This document shows, piece after piece, positions 46,713-54,649 of a stretch of 64,000 nt of DNA (position 1 is the stretch's first letter; every line of letters begins with the position of its first letter). Both the position numbers and the translations under genes were made by a program. The DNA lies in assembly GCA_963822145.1 (NCBI GenBank), contig CAWGGG010000002.1, positions 186,001 to 250,000 of the forward strand, given 5' to 3'. The DNA comes from UBA5072 sp963822145. Its GTDB lineage: Bacteria > Bacteroidota > Bacteroidia > Bacteroidales > UBA10428. The notes beneath the pieces were generated by a model. That model had not been told where the DNA came from. It saw only the letters and a list, made by a program, of their open reading frames with translations, and ran no database searches.

Positions 46713-47013
46713 ACTTTGCCGACACGGACATAGTTCGGGTTGCCTGCCAAGTTAATGAGTTCAAAACCATTGTTTATTAGCTAAATACTATAGCAGGCGG
46801 TAAAATTTTGATTATCGGGTTTATATTTTTACTTTTATGAGTGTATAACCTTTGTTAACCTGACCCATACAACAATCCCACAGACCGGTTTTACCCCGGT
46901 GGTCGTGTGAGGCTAATACCAGCAGGTTATAAAAGTGGAGTTCAGAAACCACTATAAAAACGGGGCGGGACTGAAAAGCCTTATGAGTAAGAAATACCTT
47001 AAATCCACCTTTT
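46713..47013 (+). other. 301-bp gap with promoter-like element and leader hairpin
   Basis: No gene is seen. TTTTG (46806-46810), 19 bp, then TACTTTTA (46830-46837) is close to the Bacteroidota promoter consensus. The leader to the DUF2846 gene would be about 170 nt. It can form a bulged stem CACA-GACC (46879-46886) / GGTC-g-TGTG (46901-46909) without a T tract. Confidence 0.35.
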
Positions 47014-47418
47014 ATGAAACCCATGATTAAAACTTTGGTTCTGTTGACCTTTTTGTTAACTGGCAATGTTGCCTTTTCACAGAAATTTACACCGGTAACC
47101 GAGATTCCTGAAGGGAAAGCGCTGGTGTACATTTATCGCCCGGGCAGCATGGTAGGGGCGGCCGTGCATTATTCCATCAATGCCAACGATACAAAAGTAA
47201 GTGAGTCACATTTGAGAAATAAATCATACCTGGTATTTTTTGCGGATCCCGGAAGGTATACCTTTTGGGCACAGGTTACGAATACCCGCAGAGAAGTTGA
47301 TCTGGATGTTGAGGCAGGCAAAACCTATTATGTAAGGGGGGATTGCTGCGAATTAAAAATACCGGCTTTGGAAGAAGCAGAGAAAGAAATCATGAAGTGT
47401 GATTTATCGACTCATTGA
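47014..47418 (+). CDS. DUF2846 secreted protein
   Basis: The 134-residue protein has a signal peptide (about 1-22, FLLTGNVAFSQ) and the DUF2846 pattern GKALVYIYRPGSMVGAAVHYSI. It continues with SYLVFFADPGRYTFWA and GKTYYVRGDC. The function of the domain is unknown; it is found in periplasmic or outer-membrane proteins and lipoproteins. Another secreted protein follows after 25 bp, probably in the same transcript. Confidence 0.78.
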   Translation: MKPMIKTLVLLTFLLTGNVAFSQKFTPVTEIPEGKALVYIYRPGSMVGAAVHYSINANDTKVSESHLRNKSYLVFFADPGRYTFWAQVTNTRREVDLDVEAGKTYYVRGDCCELKIPALEEAEKEIMKCDLSTH

Positions 47419-47443
47419 GCGGTATGTATTCATTTAACCCAGG

Positions 47444-48076
47444 ATGAATAAATATATATTTTTGGTCATTGCGCTGGGCTTTCATCATGGCAACGGTTCT
47501 TGCCAGAAAGTGAAAAGCGTTGTTGAGGAGCCCGATCAGAAAATCGTGATCCTGTCCGGGAATCCGGAGACCTTTAAAAAAGCAGGCAGTTTTTACGTAA
47601 CTTTTGATTATACGGACCTCAAAGTTGACGGCTATGACAATGAACAAGCTTACATTGCCTACATGATGGATGATGCGGAAAAACGCAAGAAAGGCAGCAG
47701 TGAAAACTGGTTGAAAAAATGGTACAGCAACCGGGATACCGTCTATCAGCCAAAATTCATGGAATTATTCTCCAAATACGGAGCGGCCAAATTCAAAGCA
47801 GACACAGTACAAAGTGGCCAGCCGTATATTATGGTCTTGCATACGCAATTCGTGGCTATAGGTTTTAATAAGAACTTCACGAAGTCGCCGACATACATCA
47901 ATGTCTTAGTGACGATTAAAGGCAGCAGCAATGCTGATCCGCTGGTGATTTCGATGGAGAACATTATTGGTGATGAAGCGTTCAGTTCGTATTCCCCTGA
48001 TTTCAGAAGAATTGAAGAAGCGTATGCCAAATGTGGCAAAGAACTGGCCAGGTTTTTGCTTAAGAATATATATTAA
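47444..48076 (+). CDS. Secreted protein of unknown function
   Basis: The 210-residue product begins with a short hydrophobic signal (MNKYIFLVIALGFHHGNGSCQK, split around residue 19; the Cys could be a lipobox cysteine but the -3 to -1 residues GNGS are poor). The rest is a mixed alpha/beta soluble domain with HTQFVAIGFNKNF and a C-terminal helix (RRIEEAYAKCGKELARFLL). I do not recognise a family. It is cotranscribed with the DUF2846 gene and followed by a terminator. Confidence 0.65.
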   Translation: MNKYIFLVIALGFHHGNGSCQKVKSVVEEPDQKIVILSGNPETFKKAGSFYVTFDYTDLKVDGYDNEQAYIAYMMDDAEKRKKGSSENWLKKWYSNRDTVYQPKFMELFSKYGAAKFKADTVQSGQPYIMVLHTQFVAIGFNKNFTKSPTYINVLVTIKGSSNADPLVISMENIIGDEAFSSYSPDFRRIEEAYAKCGKELARFLLKNIY

Positions 48077-48402
48077 CGGTTCTTGCCTGTAGTGCTCCCT
48101 TTCATATTGATCAATAGCCGCCTGAAATAATAGATTTTCAGGCGGTTTTTTATTTACCCCCCGCCCGGCGATGTTTTCTTAACTTCGCCGCATATTAACG
48201 GCAGTTTGCAGCTTCTGTACCAGTGGTTTGCAGAAAGTCACGGACCCCAATCCATTAAAATTCATATTTAATCAATGCTATAAGGTATTAGGCCTGAATT
48301 TTGTCTAAAGCCAATCCGCTATTGATTTGTTGTGGCAGTTGGTATAAAGGGTAGTTAAAAACTACATTTTAAGTGGTAAATACTGGAATACAAGGCATAT
48401 TC
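48077..48402. other. 326-bp gap between convergent genes, holding one terminator
   Basis: Apart from the terminator at 48118-48152, nothing else is recognised. The remaining 250 bp before the T9SS protein stop show no frame or repeat that I can support. Confidence 0.4.
48118..48152 (+). terminator. Intrinsic terminator after the secreted-protein pair
   Basis: A 10-bp stem CCGCCTGAAA (48118-48127) / TTTCAGGCGG (48136-48145) is followed by TTTTTTATTT. Similar GCCTGA/TCAGGC stems stand at both ends of the tRNA-Gln element. Confidence 0.88.
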
Positions 48403-49836
48403 TCATCGAACAATTACTTTCCCCTGTATGCAATTTCCATTTTCCCTAAGCCTGTAGAAATACATTCCCGGAATCAGATGGTTTATCAGGATTTTCCTGT
48501 TTTCAGGCAAGGGTTGCTGCAATATCATTTTACCCCGGACGTCATATAATTCAACGATTGCAGATTCTCTGACAACGGATACCTCAAATACAATAAAATC
48601 GGCAGCTGGATTTGGATAAACACGACTGCTCATTTCATATATTTCGGGGATCCGACTCTGCACAGCATAATAGTAGGATATTTTCATAACAGCCATCCAC
48701 TGATTGGTGGCATCGTTCCAGAAATAATAATTTGTTAAGATGCAGTTTCCGTCGGCATCAAAGGTGAATTCTTCCTTATAGGAGCCAAACCACTGGCTGG
48801 TAGTATCGTTCCAGAAATAGGTCATAACCAGCGTATTGTTTCCGTCCGCATCAAAGGTGAATTCTCTTTTTTGTTCACCAACCCACTGGCCGGTGATTGC
48901 GTCCCACGCGTACCAAATCATCAAAGTGGTGTTCCCGCTGGCATCATAGCTGTATTCCCGTTTTACCGAAGCAACCCACTGGCTGGTGGTTTCATCCCAC
49001 TGGTAACCAATATCCAGCGTATTGTTCCCGTTGGCATCGTAGGTATAGTCATTTTTACCGGAAAGAACCCATTGGCCGGAAATTTTATCCCAGTTGTAGG
49101 TAATATTCAAAATGTTGTTCCCGTCAGCATCCCAGGTATATTCATCCCTGCTCGTGAAAATCCACTGACTGGTGTTCATATCCCACCGATACCAGATACT
49201 TAATGTGTTGTTATCGTCGGCATCGTAAGTTAGTTCTATTTTAAAGTCACCCACCCAGTGGCTGGCATTGTTGTCCCAGTTATACCAGATGTTGGCAATC
49301 TTGTTCCCGCGTTCATCCCAGATGTTTACCTCTTTATAACCACCAACCCAGTTTCCGGTGATTTCATCCCGGAAGGATACAATCTTCGACGTGATGTTTC
49401 CGCGGGTATCGTAGGTGTATTCTCTTTTTTGCTTACCGACCCACGCTTCAAATATATTGTCCCAGAAATATAAGATAAACAACGTATTAGCTCCACTGGC
49501 ATTGTAGGTGTACTCTTCTTTATAATAAGAAGTCAACTTCCCGGTGGTTTCATCCCGGAAGTATCCGACCAACCTGATATTGTATCCCCTGGAATCGTAA
49601 GTGTATTCTCTTTTAGCGGTTACAATCCATTGATTTGCCGTAGTGTCCCATGACTCGGTAATGGTGCTGTCGATTTTCTGCGCACCTGCCGGAGAAGATT
49701 CTGATGGATTGCTTTTCGATATTTCTTGCTTTACAGGATGATGATTGAATGAAATATGAATGGATTGTGCCGGCATTCCGCCATTAAAGATGAACAGGAG
49801 TGTACCCATCACAGCGGATATACAGCTTGTTTTCAT
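48403..49836 (-). CDS. Repeat-rich T9SS cargo protein (type A sorting domain)
   Basis: The 477-residue protein has a signal peptide (about 1-23). From about residue 63 to 395 it has ten or so tandem repeats of about 31 residues with the consensus WDxxTxQWVxxxKREYTYDADGNNTLxIxY. The pattern resembles YD-type beta-solenoid repeats. A C-terminal sorting domain (about 403-477, beginning SRVYPNPAADF and ending in NCIQGKVIVR) targets it to the type IX system. It is likely a surface-exposed or released binding protein. Ligand unknown. The number of repeats may vary between strains. Confidence 0.82.
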   Translation of the reverse strand: MKTSCISAVMGTLLFIFNGGMPAQSIHISFNHHPVKQEISKSNPSESSPAGAQKIDSTITESWDTTANQWIVTAKREYTYDSRGYNIRLVGYFRDETTGKLTSYYKEEYTYNASGANTLFILYFWDNIFEAWVGKQKREYTYDTRGNITSKIVSFRDEITGNWVGGYKEVNIWDERGNKIANIWYNWDNNASHWVGDFKIELTYDADDNNTLSIWYRWDMNTSQWIFTSRDEYTWDADGNNILNITYNWDKISGQWVLSGKNDYTYDANGNNTLDIGYQWDETTSQWVASVKREYSYDASGNTTLMIWYAWDAITGQWVGEQKREFTFDADGNNTLVMTYFWNDTTSQWFGSYKEEFTFDADGNCILTNYYFWNDATNQWMAVMKISYYYAVQSRIPEIYEMSSRVYPNPAADFIVFEVSVVRESAIVELYDVRGKMILQQPLPENRKILINHLIPGMYFYRLRENGNCIQGKVIVR

Positions 49837-50171
49837 CTGATCGGAATTTGGTTACGCATTGGGTAGCAAATAATGGAAGGGGAATAATATGCTGAAAGTT
49901 ACAGCAACAATGCGCAGATGTCAAGTAGATTTTGACAAACAGAAATGACTACTCTTAAAAGAGTAAAGCAGAAATGATCTTCGTTGTTGCCCGATCTTAA
50001 ATCTCGCGCATCCGCTGGTCAAAATTTGCTTGACTTCCGCTACTGATTTTTGTAACTTGTAATCTCCTGAAACAAATTTATACGCAGGGCAGCTTTCCAG
50101 TAATCAGCGATGTTTTAAAAATCAGATTTCCTCCGATATTGTTTGGGGTTTCGCTTTACTTATTCTTAAGA
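49837..50171. other. 335-bp divergent promoter region with a small palindrome
   Basis: The region lies between the T9SS protein and the FISUMP protein. TACTCTT-AA-AAGAGTA at 49950-49965 is an almost continuous palindrome that could be an operator. No gene or clear TAnnTTTG promoter is visible. Confidence 0.35.
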
Positions 50172-50840
50172 ATGATGAATAACAGGAGCAAAACAAGCAT
50201 TACCAAAACCTTGATTTTGGGAATGCTATTATTTGTATTCAGCAGTTGCATGGAAAGCGAAACGAATCTCTATGCACAAGAAACCGGAAGTTTTACTGAT
50301 CCGCGGGATGGCAAGGTCTATAAAACTGTAAAAATAGGCGATCAATGGATCATGGCAGAAAATCTTGCATACAAACCGAATCAAGGCAACTATTGGGCCT
50401 ATGGTAATGATACCAGCAATGTCGCCCGATATGGCTACCTCTATGATTGGGAAACCGCAAAAAAAATTGTCCCTGCGGGTTGGCATTTACCATCAAAAGA
50501 AGAATGGACGACCTTTCGAAAATCATTAGGCGGTAAAAGGGCGGTATGGAAATATTCGCAAATGGTTTACAAACCAATGGTGTATGGTGGCGGCAGCGGC
50601 TTTAATGCCCTGTTAGGAGGAATGTTAGATTGCAATGGTAACTTCAATTATTTGGGTGAGCAGACCGATTTTTGGAGTTCTTCTGACAGTCGTTTTGATG
50701 GGCCATGGCACTTTGCCTTAAATAGCAATAAGGATAGTATTCCACATGGCTCCGCTGACACCAGAAAAGATGGTTTCGTCGGCTTAAAATCCTATGAATG
50801 CTATGGGTGCGGTAAAAGCGTGCGTCTTTTCAAGGACTGA
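50172..50840 (+). CDS. FISUMP-domain lipoprotein
   Basis: From ATG 50172 the product is about 222 residues. It has a lipoprotein signal with lipobox VFSSC (Cys near residue 26). The Fibrobacter-succinogenes-major-paralogous domain follows: FTDPRDGKVYKTVKIGDQWIMAENL, split over about 44-68, then GYLYDWETAKKIVPAGWHLPSKEEW. FWSSSD and a C-terminal SVRLFKD complete it. The domain occurs in large families of surface proteins; its function is unknown. A paralogue is carried inside the mobile element at 59.1 kb. Confidence 0.85.
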   Translation: MMNNRSKTSITKTLILGMLLFVFSSCMESETNLYAQETGSFTDPRDGKVYKTVKIGDQWIMAENLAYKPNQGNYWAYGNDTSNVARYGYLYDWETAKKIVPAGWHLPSKEEWTTFRKSLGGKRAVWKYSQMVYKPMVYGGGSGFNALLGGMLDCNGNFNYLGEQTDFWSSSDSRFDGPWHFALNSNKDSIPHGSADTRKDGFVGLKSYECYGCGKSVRLFKD

Positions 50841-51205
50841 TGAGACACTGACAGGGGTTATAGTCAGTAAGGGTTTTGGTAGTATGCGAAGCCTATCTCC
50901 CGCGTCAGGTTTCAATATCTGTACTGGCAGCACCCCGGGTCCCTTACTGGCCTGAGCATCGAAAGGTAATGCACGATTTTTAAATGTTCATGAGTTTAAC
51001 TAAAACTACTGATCCATAAAGAAAAGACAATAAGAATACATAAGACTTGCCCTAACACCATTGAGGCAATGGTAAGTTGCGGACAGGACGCGCCTTCGAC
51101 AGAACTTTATCAGAAATCGTATGATGCTTTGCCATAATTTCCATAAAACTTGTTTTGATAGCCTATGCAAACCACCTAGATGTTGGAGGGCAGCCACTCA
51201 GCTGT
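50841..51205. other. 365-bp gap without a recognised gene
   Basis: A 63-codon frame on the minus strand (51006-51197) has no domain or signal and is not accepted as a gene. No terminator or promoter could be assigned with confidence. Confidence 0.35.
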
Positions 51206-51628
51206 TTAATAATCCAAAACTATATTAACATTCCAGGTATAGATTTTATCATGCCCGTCATCACTATCTACTGCTCCCGCTAAGGCTTCTGCAAAGCTTA
51301 GACCTACTTCTTGGTATGAATCATAATCAATAGCACTTGCAAAAATCCAAAAATTATCATACAAATCGTAGTAAGATGTAATAAAAGATGTACATCCTAA
51401 TTCGTCAGTTATTGAGTTTTGACATTCTAAAATAAGGGTACCAGCCTCCCCAAGGCAAACAGATATTTTCACCCCCTCACCAGCAGGCACTCCTTCATGA
51501 GTTACACAAACGCTCGCAACAGTTTTAACTCTTATCACGTAAACTTCTTCTTTTTCTTTTGCTAAACAACTGCTAAGGAATAAAACCAAGCATAGCAAGC
51601 TTTCCGGGATTATTCTCAGTTTCTTCAT
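51206..51628 (-). CDS. Small lipoprotein of unknown function
   Basis: The 140-residue protein has a basic start, a hydrophobic stretch and lipobox LFLSSC with acylated Cys near residue 21. The remainder includes four further cysteines (VCVTH, VCLGE, LECQN, LGCTS), which could form disulfides, and an acidic tail DSDDGHD. I know no matching family. It is monocistronic, in an accessory region. Confidence 0.6.
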   Translation of the reverse strand: MKKLRIIPESLLCLVLFLSSCLAKEKEEVYVIRVKTVASVCVTHEGVPAGEGVKISVCLGEAGTLILECQNSITDELGCTSFITSYYDLYDNFWIFASAIDYDSYQEVGLSFAEALAGAVDSDDGHDKIYTWNVNIVLDY

Positions 51629-51770
51629 GGAATGCAGGTATTATGCTGAATTTAAGTGTAATAAGTTAATCAATAACATTGAAAAAACCAAATAAAAGCA
51701 ACTATCCGGACAGCAACTATGGGAGTAAGCAAAATTCTTTGAACTGGCACCTCATCCTTCAGCAATATTA

Positions 51771-51796
51771 AAACCCGGTTCATCGCCGGGTTTTTT
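51771..51796 (+). terminator. Terminator-like hairpin AAACCCGG/CCGGGTTT
   Basis: An 8-bp stem with a 7-nt loop is followed by a T run on the plus strand; the minus strand also has a short T run. No plus-strand gene ends close by, so the gene it serves is unclear. Confidence 0.6.
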
Positions 51797-52022
51797 ATGG
51801 ATGCTATAAGTATTCCTAATTATCAATTTTTAATATTTGAATCACTTTATTCATCAAAATCCTCTTGATTTCAGCCTGTACTTGCTGCAAACTTTGTATA
51901 CCATAACTACCTTAGCGTCATTTTATTCGCATCCCAATCCATCCAATACCCTGCTCGATGAAGTTTTCTTAATTTTGCTTAGCAGGGGAGTTTCCGATGC
52001 AGTGCCCTTTTCATCTAAATCA

Positions 52023-52056
52023 AAACCGCCTGAATTTCACAGATTTCAGGCGGTTT
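52023..52056 (-). terminator. Hairpin beyond the displaced tRNA 3' end
   Basis: A perfect 12-bp stem AAACCGCCTGAA (52023-52034) / TTCAGGCGGTTT (52045-52056). It stands 22 bp from the tRNA remnant, the same arrangement as the hairpin downstream of the intact tRNA-Gln at 61424-61459. Confidence 0.7.
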
Positions 52057-52077
52057 CGGAGATTTTACCTCTCTTTT

Positions 52078-52109
52078 CTGGTTGTCTTCGACCAGGATTC
52101 GAACCCTAT
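52078..52109 (-). pseudogene. tRNA-Gln 3'-end remnant (distal attachment site)
   Basis: CTGGTTGTC (52078-52086), then CGACCAGGATTCGAACC (52089-52105) repeats the T-arm, acceptor and CCA end of tRNA-Gln, with a 2-base insertion between the parts. The 5' two thirds of a tRNA are absent, so this is an integration scar and not a functional gene. Confidence 0.75.
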
Positions 52110-52155
52110 TTTTTATAGCCTTATTATCAATGCTTTACGAAGTAACCCGATCAGG

Positions 52156-52175
52156 AGGTCTCGAATTTTACCCCT
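52156..52175 (+). repeat. Left copy of the 20-bp direct repeat
   Basis: AGGTCTCGAATTTTACCCCT; the right copy at 61361-61380 differs only at base 15 (C for A). It is a candidate att core or integrase arm site. Confidence 0.7.
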
Positions 52176-52348
52176 TTCAAAGATTTTATAAAATAATTTT
52201 ACTTGTCCGAAAATAATAAATTATTTCGAATTTTTACGGAGATACCTAAAATTAACACGATCGTAACTTCAAAATGTTTTTTATTGTATTGAAAATTACG
52301 AGGCTCTCAAATTTTCAATACAATAAATGTCATCTTAATTATGAATTG

Positions 52349-52939
52349 TTACGATTTGACCTTTTCATGGCAATGATTTAAAAATAATTTGAATATTTCT
52401 TTTCTATTTTCTGATCTGCAAGTAAGTTCAATAGTATTAATTTCTTCTTTAGGGGCATTACAACGAATTTTGATTATAGATCCTTTGACCATTTTGGTTT
52501 CTGCATTTATTGCCCATTCTGAAACCTTTTTACCCACTGCACCGATTGCCATTCCTACCAAGACACCTGCAACACCTCCACCTCTTGCACCTCCAGATTT
52601 CAATGCCTGAAAAAATCGTGACGAAGCACTAATTTTTCTCACTTCTATTTCTTGGGTATCTATAAATTCAATAACGGTAACTTGAGTCAAATTTAAAGCT
52701 ACATGTAGTTCTTCCTTTTTAAAAATTACGGAAAAAATAATTTTTGAATCTATAAAGGTCACAATATGTGTTAATTGTGTTTCAGCAAATTTTTTCCCAG
52801 CTAATAAATTATCAAAGTTTGTCAAACCAGATAAATAATTAACACAAGAAACGTGTGTACCGTTATCTGAAATTAAACCGGTACTTATAGATTCGTCATT
52901 ATTTTGATAAATTGAAAATTTAATTTCTTCTCCTTTCAT
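52349..52939 (-). CDS. Element protein with a glycine-zipper-like segment, unknown function
   Basis: From ATG 52939 (MKGEEIKFSIYQ) the product is about 196 residues. The N-terminal ~100 residues look like a soluble beta domain. At about residues 112-135 a glycine-rich hydrophobic stretch, GGARGGGVAGVLVGMAIGAVG, has GxxxG spacing like a membrane-inserting glycine zipper. The C-terminal part (IKIRCNAPKEEINTIELTC) is again beta-like. It is the leftmost gene of the element, transcribed outward. No family recognised. Confidence 0.6.
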   Translation of the reverse strand: MKGEEIKFSIYQNNDESISTGLISDNGTHVSCVNYLSGLTNFDNLLAGKKFAETQLTHIVTFIDSKIIFSVIFKKEELHVALNLTQVTVIEFIDTQEIEVRKISASSRFFQALKSGGARGGGVAGVLVGMAIGAVGKKVSEWAINAETKMVKGSIIKIRCNAPKEEINTIELTCRSENRKEIFKLFLNHCHEKVKS

Positions 52940-53115
52940 AACTTTTGAATTAATTGGTTTATAATGCAATATAATTAAAAATGTGGTTACATATTAATTT
53001 TAATCGATGTTTATCGTTTTGGGAAAAAAATGTGAATTCTCTGGGTCCACTAACAGGACTTTTAACAAAGAAAATTCTTAGTAAATTAGTATTGTGACAC
53101 TCAAATTTCACAGAC

Positions 53116-54024
53116 ATGAAAATCGATGCACAACATAAGTTCATAGAGGAAATAACAAGAACTAAGGTATTTATAGTACGTGATCAGATTAAGGGTGGTA
53201 TTAGGGAAGAGGAAAATCCTTATACCGGTGAGTCAATTATCGTCACAGAGGAAGAAGATCATATTAAGTTTGGTGAATACACAATTGCTGGCTTCCCATT
53301 TTTAGAGACATATTTCAAACATCTCCATAAGCGGGTCAACAGTTTCTTACAGGAAATTAATGCGAATAAATATGATAAAACCTGCAACTATGAAGCTTAT
53401 CTTGATGATTTAAGAATTGAAATTGAAAGGTTGATGCAGACAGCATTTGAAGATTTTCATGGCTTAACTCGGTATAAATATTTTACCGAAATTGTTCATG
53501 TTGATTTCATGAATGTTGACCATCATTGGCAGCTTGTCGAAATACCTCCAGATCATTTATTAAACAGAAGAATACATGACTTTTCATCCCAGTTAGCTGC
53601 AATAATTTTTGATATTCAGGAGAAGCTAGCTACAATGTATTCGGGTAATAAAGCTGAATCCGTCGATACAAGGATCAGCTGCAGAGCGAATAGGGAAGAG
53701 ATTCAAAACTTTTTTTACAGGTTAGACAGACTCAATAGTGATGGCGATCAAATCCTTACCAGAGAGCAAATAGACCATTTCTTGCAGGTAAATTTTCAAG
53801 GCTTCGGTGAACCCATCAAAAGGAGAATATTGAATCCTGTTGGACTAACTGAGGCCGACATTAGATACTTCATTTACGATTTCATTAACCGTTTCGATCC
53901 AAAGGGTGACAGACAAATTTATGCGCGAATATGCAAGGACAGTTTTCTGCAATTTGAAAAATCGGAAATATCAAGCATAGCCTCCAATTTCTCAAAGAAG
54001 CCCAAAAAATATTTCCTCGGGTAA
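53116..54024 (+). CDS. Element protein of unknown function (weakly RteC-like layout)
   Basis: This 302-residue soluble protein has a helical middle (about 68-115 and 158-195) and a separate C-terminal domain (about 205-290) beginning SCRANREEIQNFFYRLDRLN. The overall layout and position, before excisionase-type HTH genes, recall regulatory proteins of the RteC kind in Bacteroidota mobile elements, but I see no convincing RteC signature. The gene is rich in AT codons compared with the chromosomal genes. Confidence 0.6.
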   Translation: MKIDAQHKFIEEITRTKVFIVRDQIKGGIREEENPYTGESIIVTEEEDHIKFGEYTIAGFPFLETYFKHLHKRVNSFLQEINANKYDKTCNYEAYLDDLRIEIERLMQTAFEDFHGLTRYKYFTEIVHVDFMNVDHHWQLVEIPPDHLLNRRIHDFSSQLAAIIFDIQEKLATMYSGNKAESVDTRISCRANREEIQNFFYRLDRLNSDGDQILTREQIDHFLQVNFQGFGEPIKRRILNPVGLTEADIRYFIYDFINRFDPKGDRQIYARICKDSFLQFEKSEISSIASNFSKKPKKYFLG

Positions 54025-54101
54025 ATCAGCAACCAAGAAATCTTCTAAGCGAATTATAATTAGTATAATACGTATTCTCTTTATTTCAGATTTTTACACT
54101 C

Positions 54102-54123
54102 GATATTACAATGGCGTAATATC
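54102..54123. promoter_or_regulatory. Inverted repeat upstream of the HTH operon, operator candidate
   Basis: GATATTAC (54102-54109) / GTAATATC (54116-54123) is a perfect 8-bp inverted repeat with a 6-nt spacer, ending 14 bp before the first HTH gene. It could be the binding site of one of the HTH proteins. Confidence 0.45.
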
Positions 54124-54137
54124 CTAAAATTTGAATT

Positions 54138-54365
54138 ATGGTGAAGATTGTTGAACACAAAGCTGAGAGACCCACGAGATGGATGCGGTCTCGTGAGGTC
54201 AGGGAAATGCTGTCCATCAGTGACAGTACATTGCAGACCCTCCGGATAAATGGCTCAATACCAGCTTATAGACTAGGAAGCAGCTGGTTTTACAAAGAGA
54301 ATGAAATTATCGAGGCACTTGAAAAAAGCAAGTTAATCAAAAGTGAAAGGGTACAGGAATCATGA
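54138..54365 (+). CDS. Excisionase-type helix-turn-helix protein 1
   Basis: The 75-residue protein has the HTH_17/MerR-like pattern RWMRSREVREMLSISDSTLQTLRINGSIPAYRLGSSWFY, split over about residues 14-52, followed by a short helix. This is the usual form of excisionase or replication-initiation helper genes of Bacteroidota mobile elements. Its stop overlaps the start of the next HTH gene (ATGA). Confidence 0.85.
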   Translation: MVKIVEHKAERPTRWMRSREVREMLSISDSTLQTLRINGSIPAYRLGSSWFYKENEIIEALEKSKLIKSERVQES

Positions 54366-54649
54366 ACGAATACCTTTTAAATCTGAAGATTGGGGGCCTT
54401 GAAAAACAGGTGGATGGGGTAACGAAAATGTTGAAAGCCATCGAAGATCGGCTTTCTGTAGGTGAAAAGCTCTGGAATAATAGTGATGTAATCCGCAACT
54501 GGGGAGTTTCTGAGCGTACTTTAGCATCATGGCGTAGTAAGAAGATGATCGGTCACGTAAAGGTCAACGGCAAGATCTATTATACGCATGAGGATCGTGA
54601 ACGCTTTTTAAAAGTAAACCGTGTTCCATGTTCCGTTACCACAGGGTAA
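54362..54649 (+). CDS. Helix-turn-helix protein 2
   Basis: The 95-residue protein has an N-terminal coiled segment (GLEKQVDGVTKMLKAIEDRLS) and an HTH_17-like domain (LWNNSDVIRNWGVSERTLASWRSKKMIGHVKVNGKIYYTHED, about 37-78). It is coupled to HTH protein 1 by a 4-bp overlap and overlaps the polymerase-like gene by 29 bp. A DNA-binding role in excision or replication control is inferred from its position. Confidence 0.8.
   Translation: MNEYLLNLKIGGLEKQVDGVTKMLKAIEDRLSVGEKLWNNSDVIRNWGVSERTLASWRSKKMIGHVKVNGKIYYTHEDRERFLKVNRVPCSVTTG

Larger units (their letters stand above)
51629..52348. other. 720-bp intergenic region containing the left end of the tRNA-Gln element
   Basis: It holds a terminator-like stem (51771-51796), a second hairpin (52023-52056), a tRNA 3'-end remnant (52078-52109) and a 20-bp repeat (52156-52175) shared with the right end. 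Past 52180 it is clearly AT-rich with no credible gene up to 52348. Confidence 0.7.

Noticed and set aside
51006..51197. 63-codon minus-strand frame in the gap after the FISUMP gene
   Set aside because: No domain, signal or upstream promoter, and its composition (many Trp, Cys and Arg) looks like chance translation.
52078..52109. A functional second tRNA
   Set aside because: Only the T arm and acceptor 3' half are present; there is no D arm or anticodon arm.
51837..52118. Plus-strand frame covering the left end of the element
   Set aside because: It runs through the hairpin and the tRNA remnant, so it cannot be a real gene.
53740..53775. EF-hand-like segment NSDGDQILTRE in the 53.1-kb protein
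   Set aside because: The spacing of acidic residues is off by one from the EF-hand loop and the Glu is misplaced.
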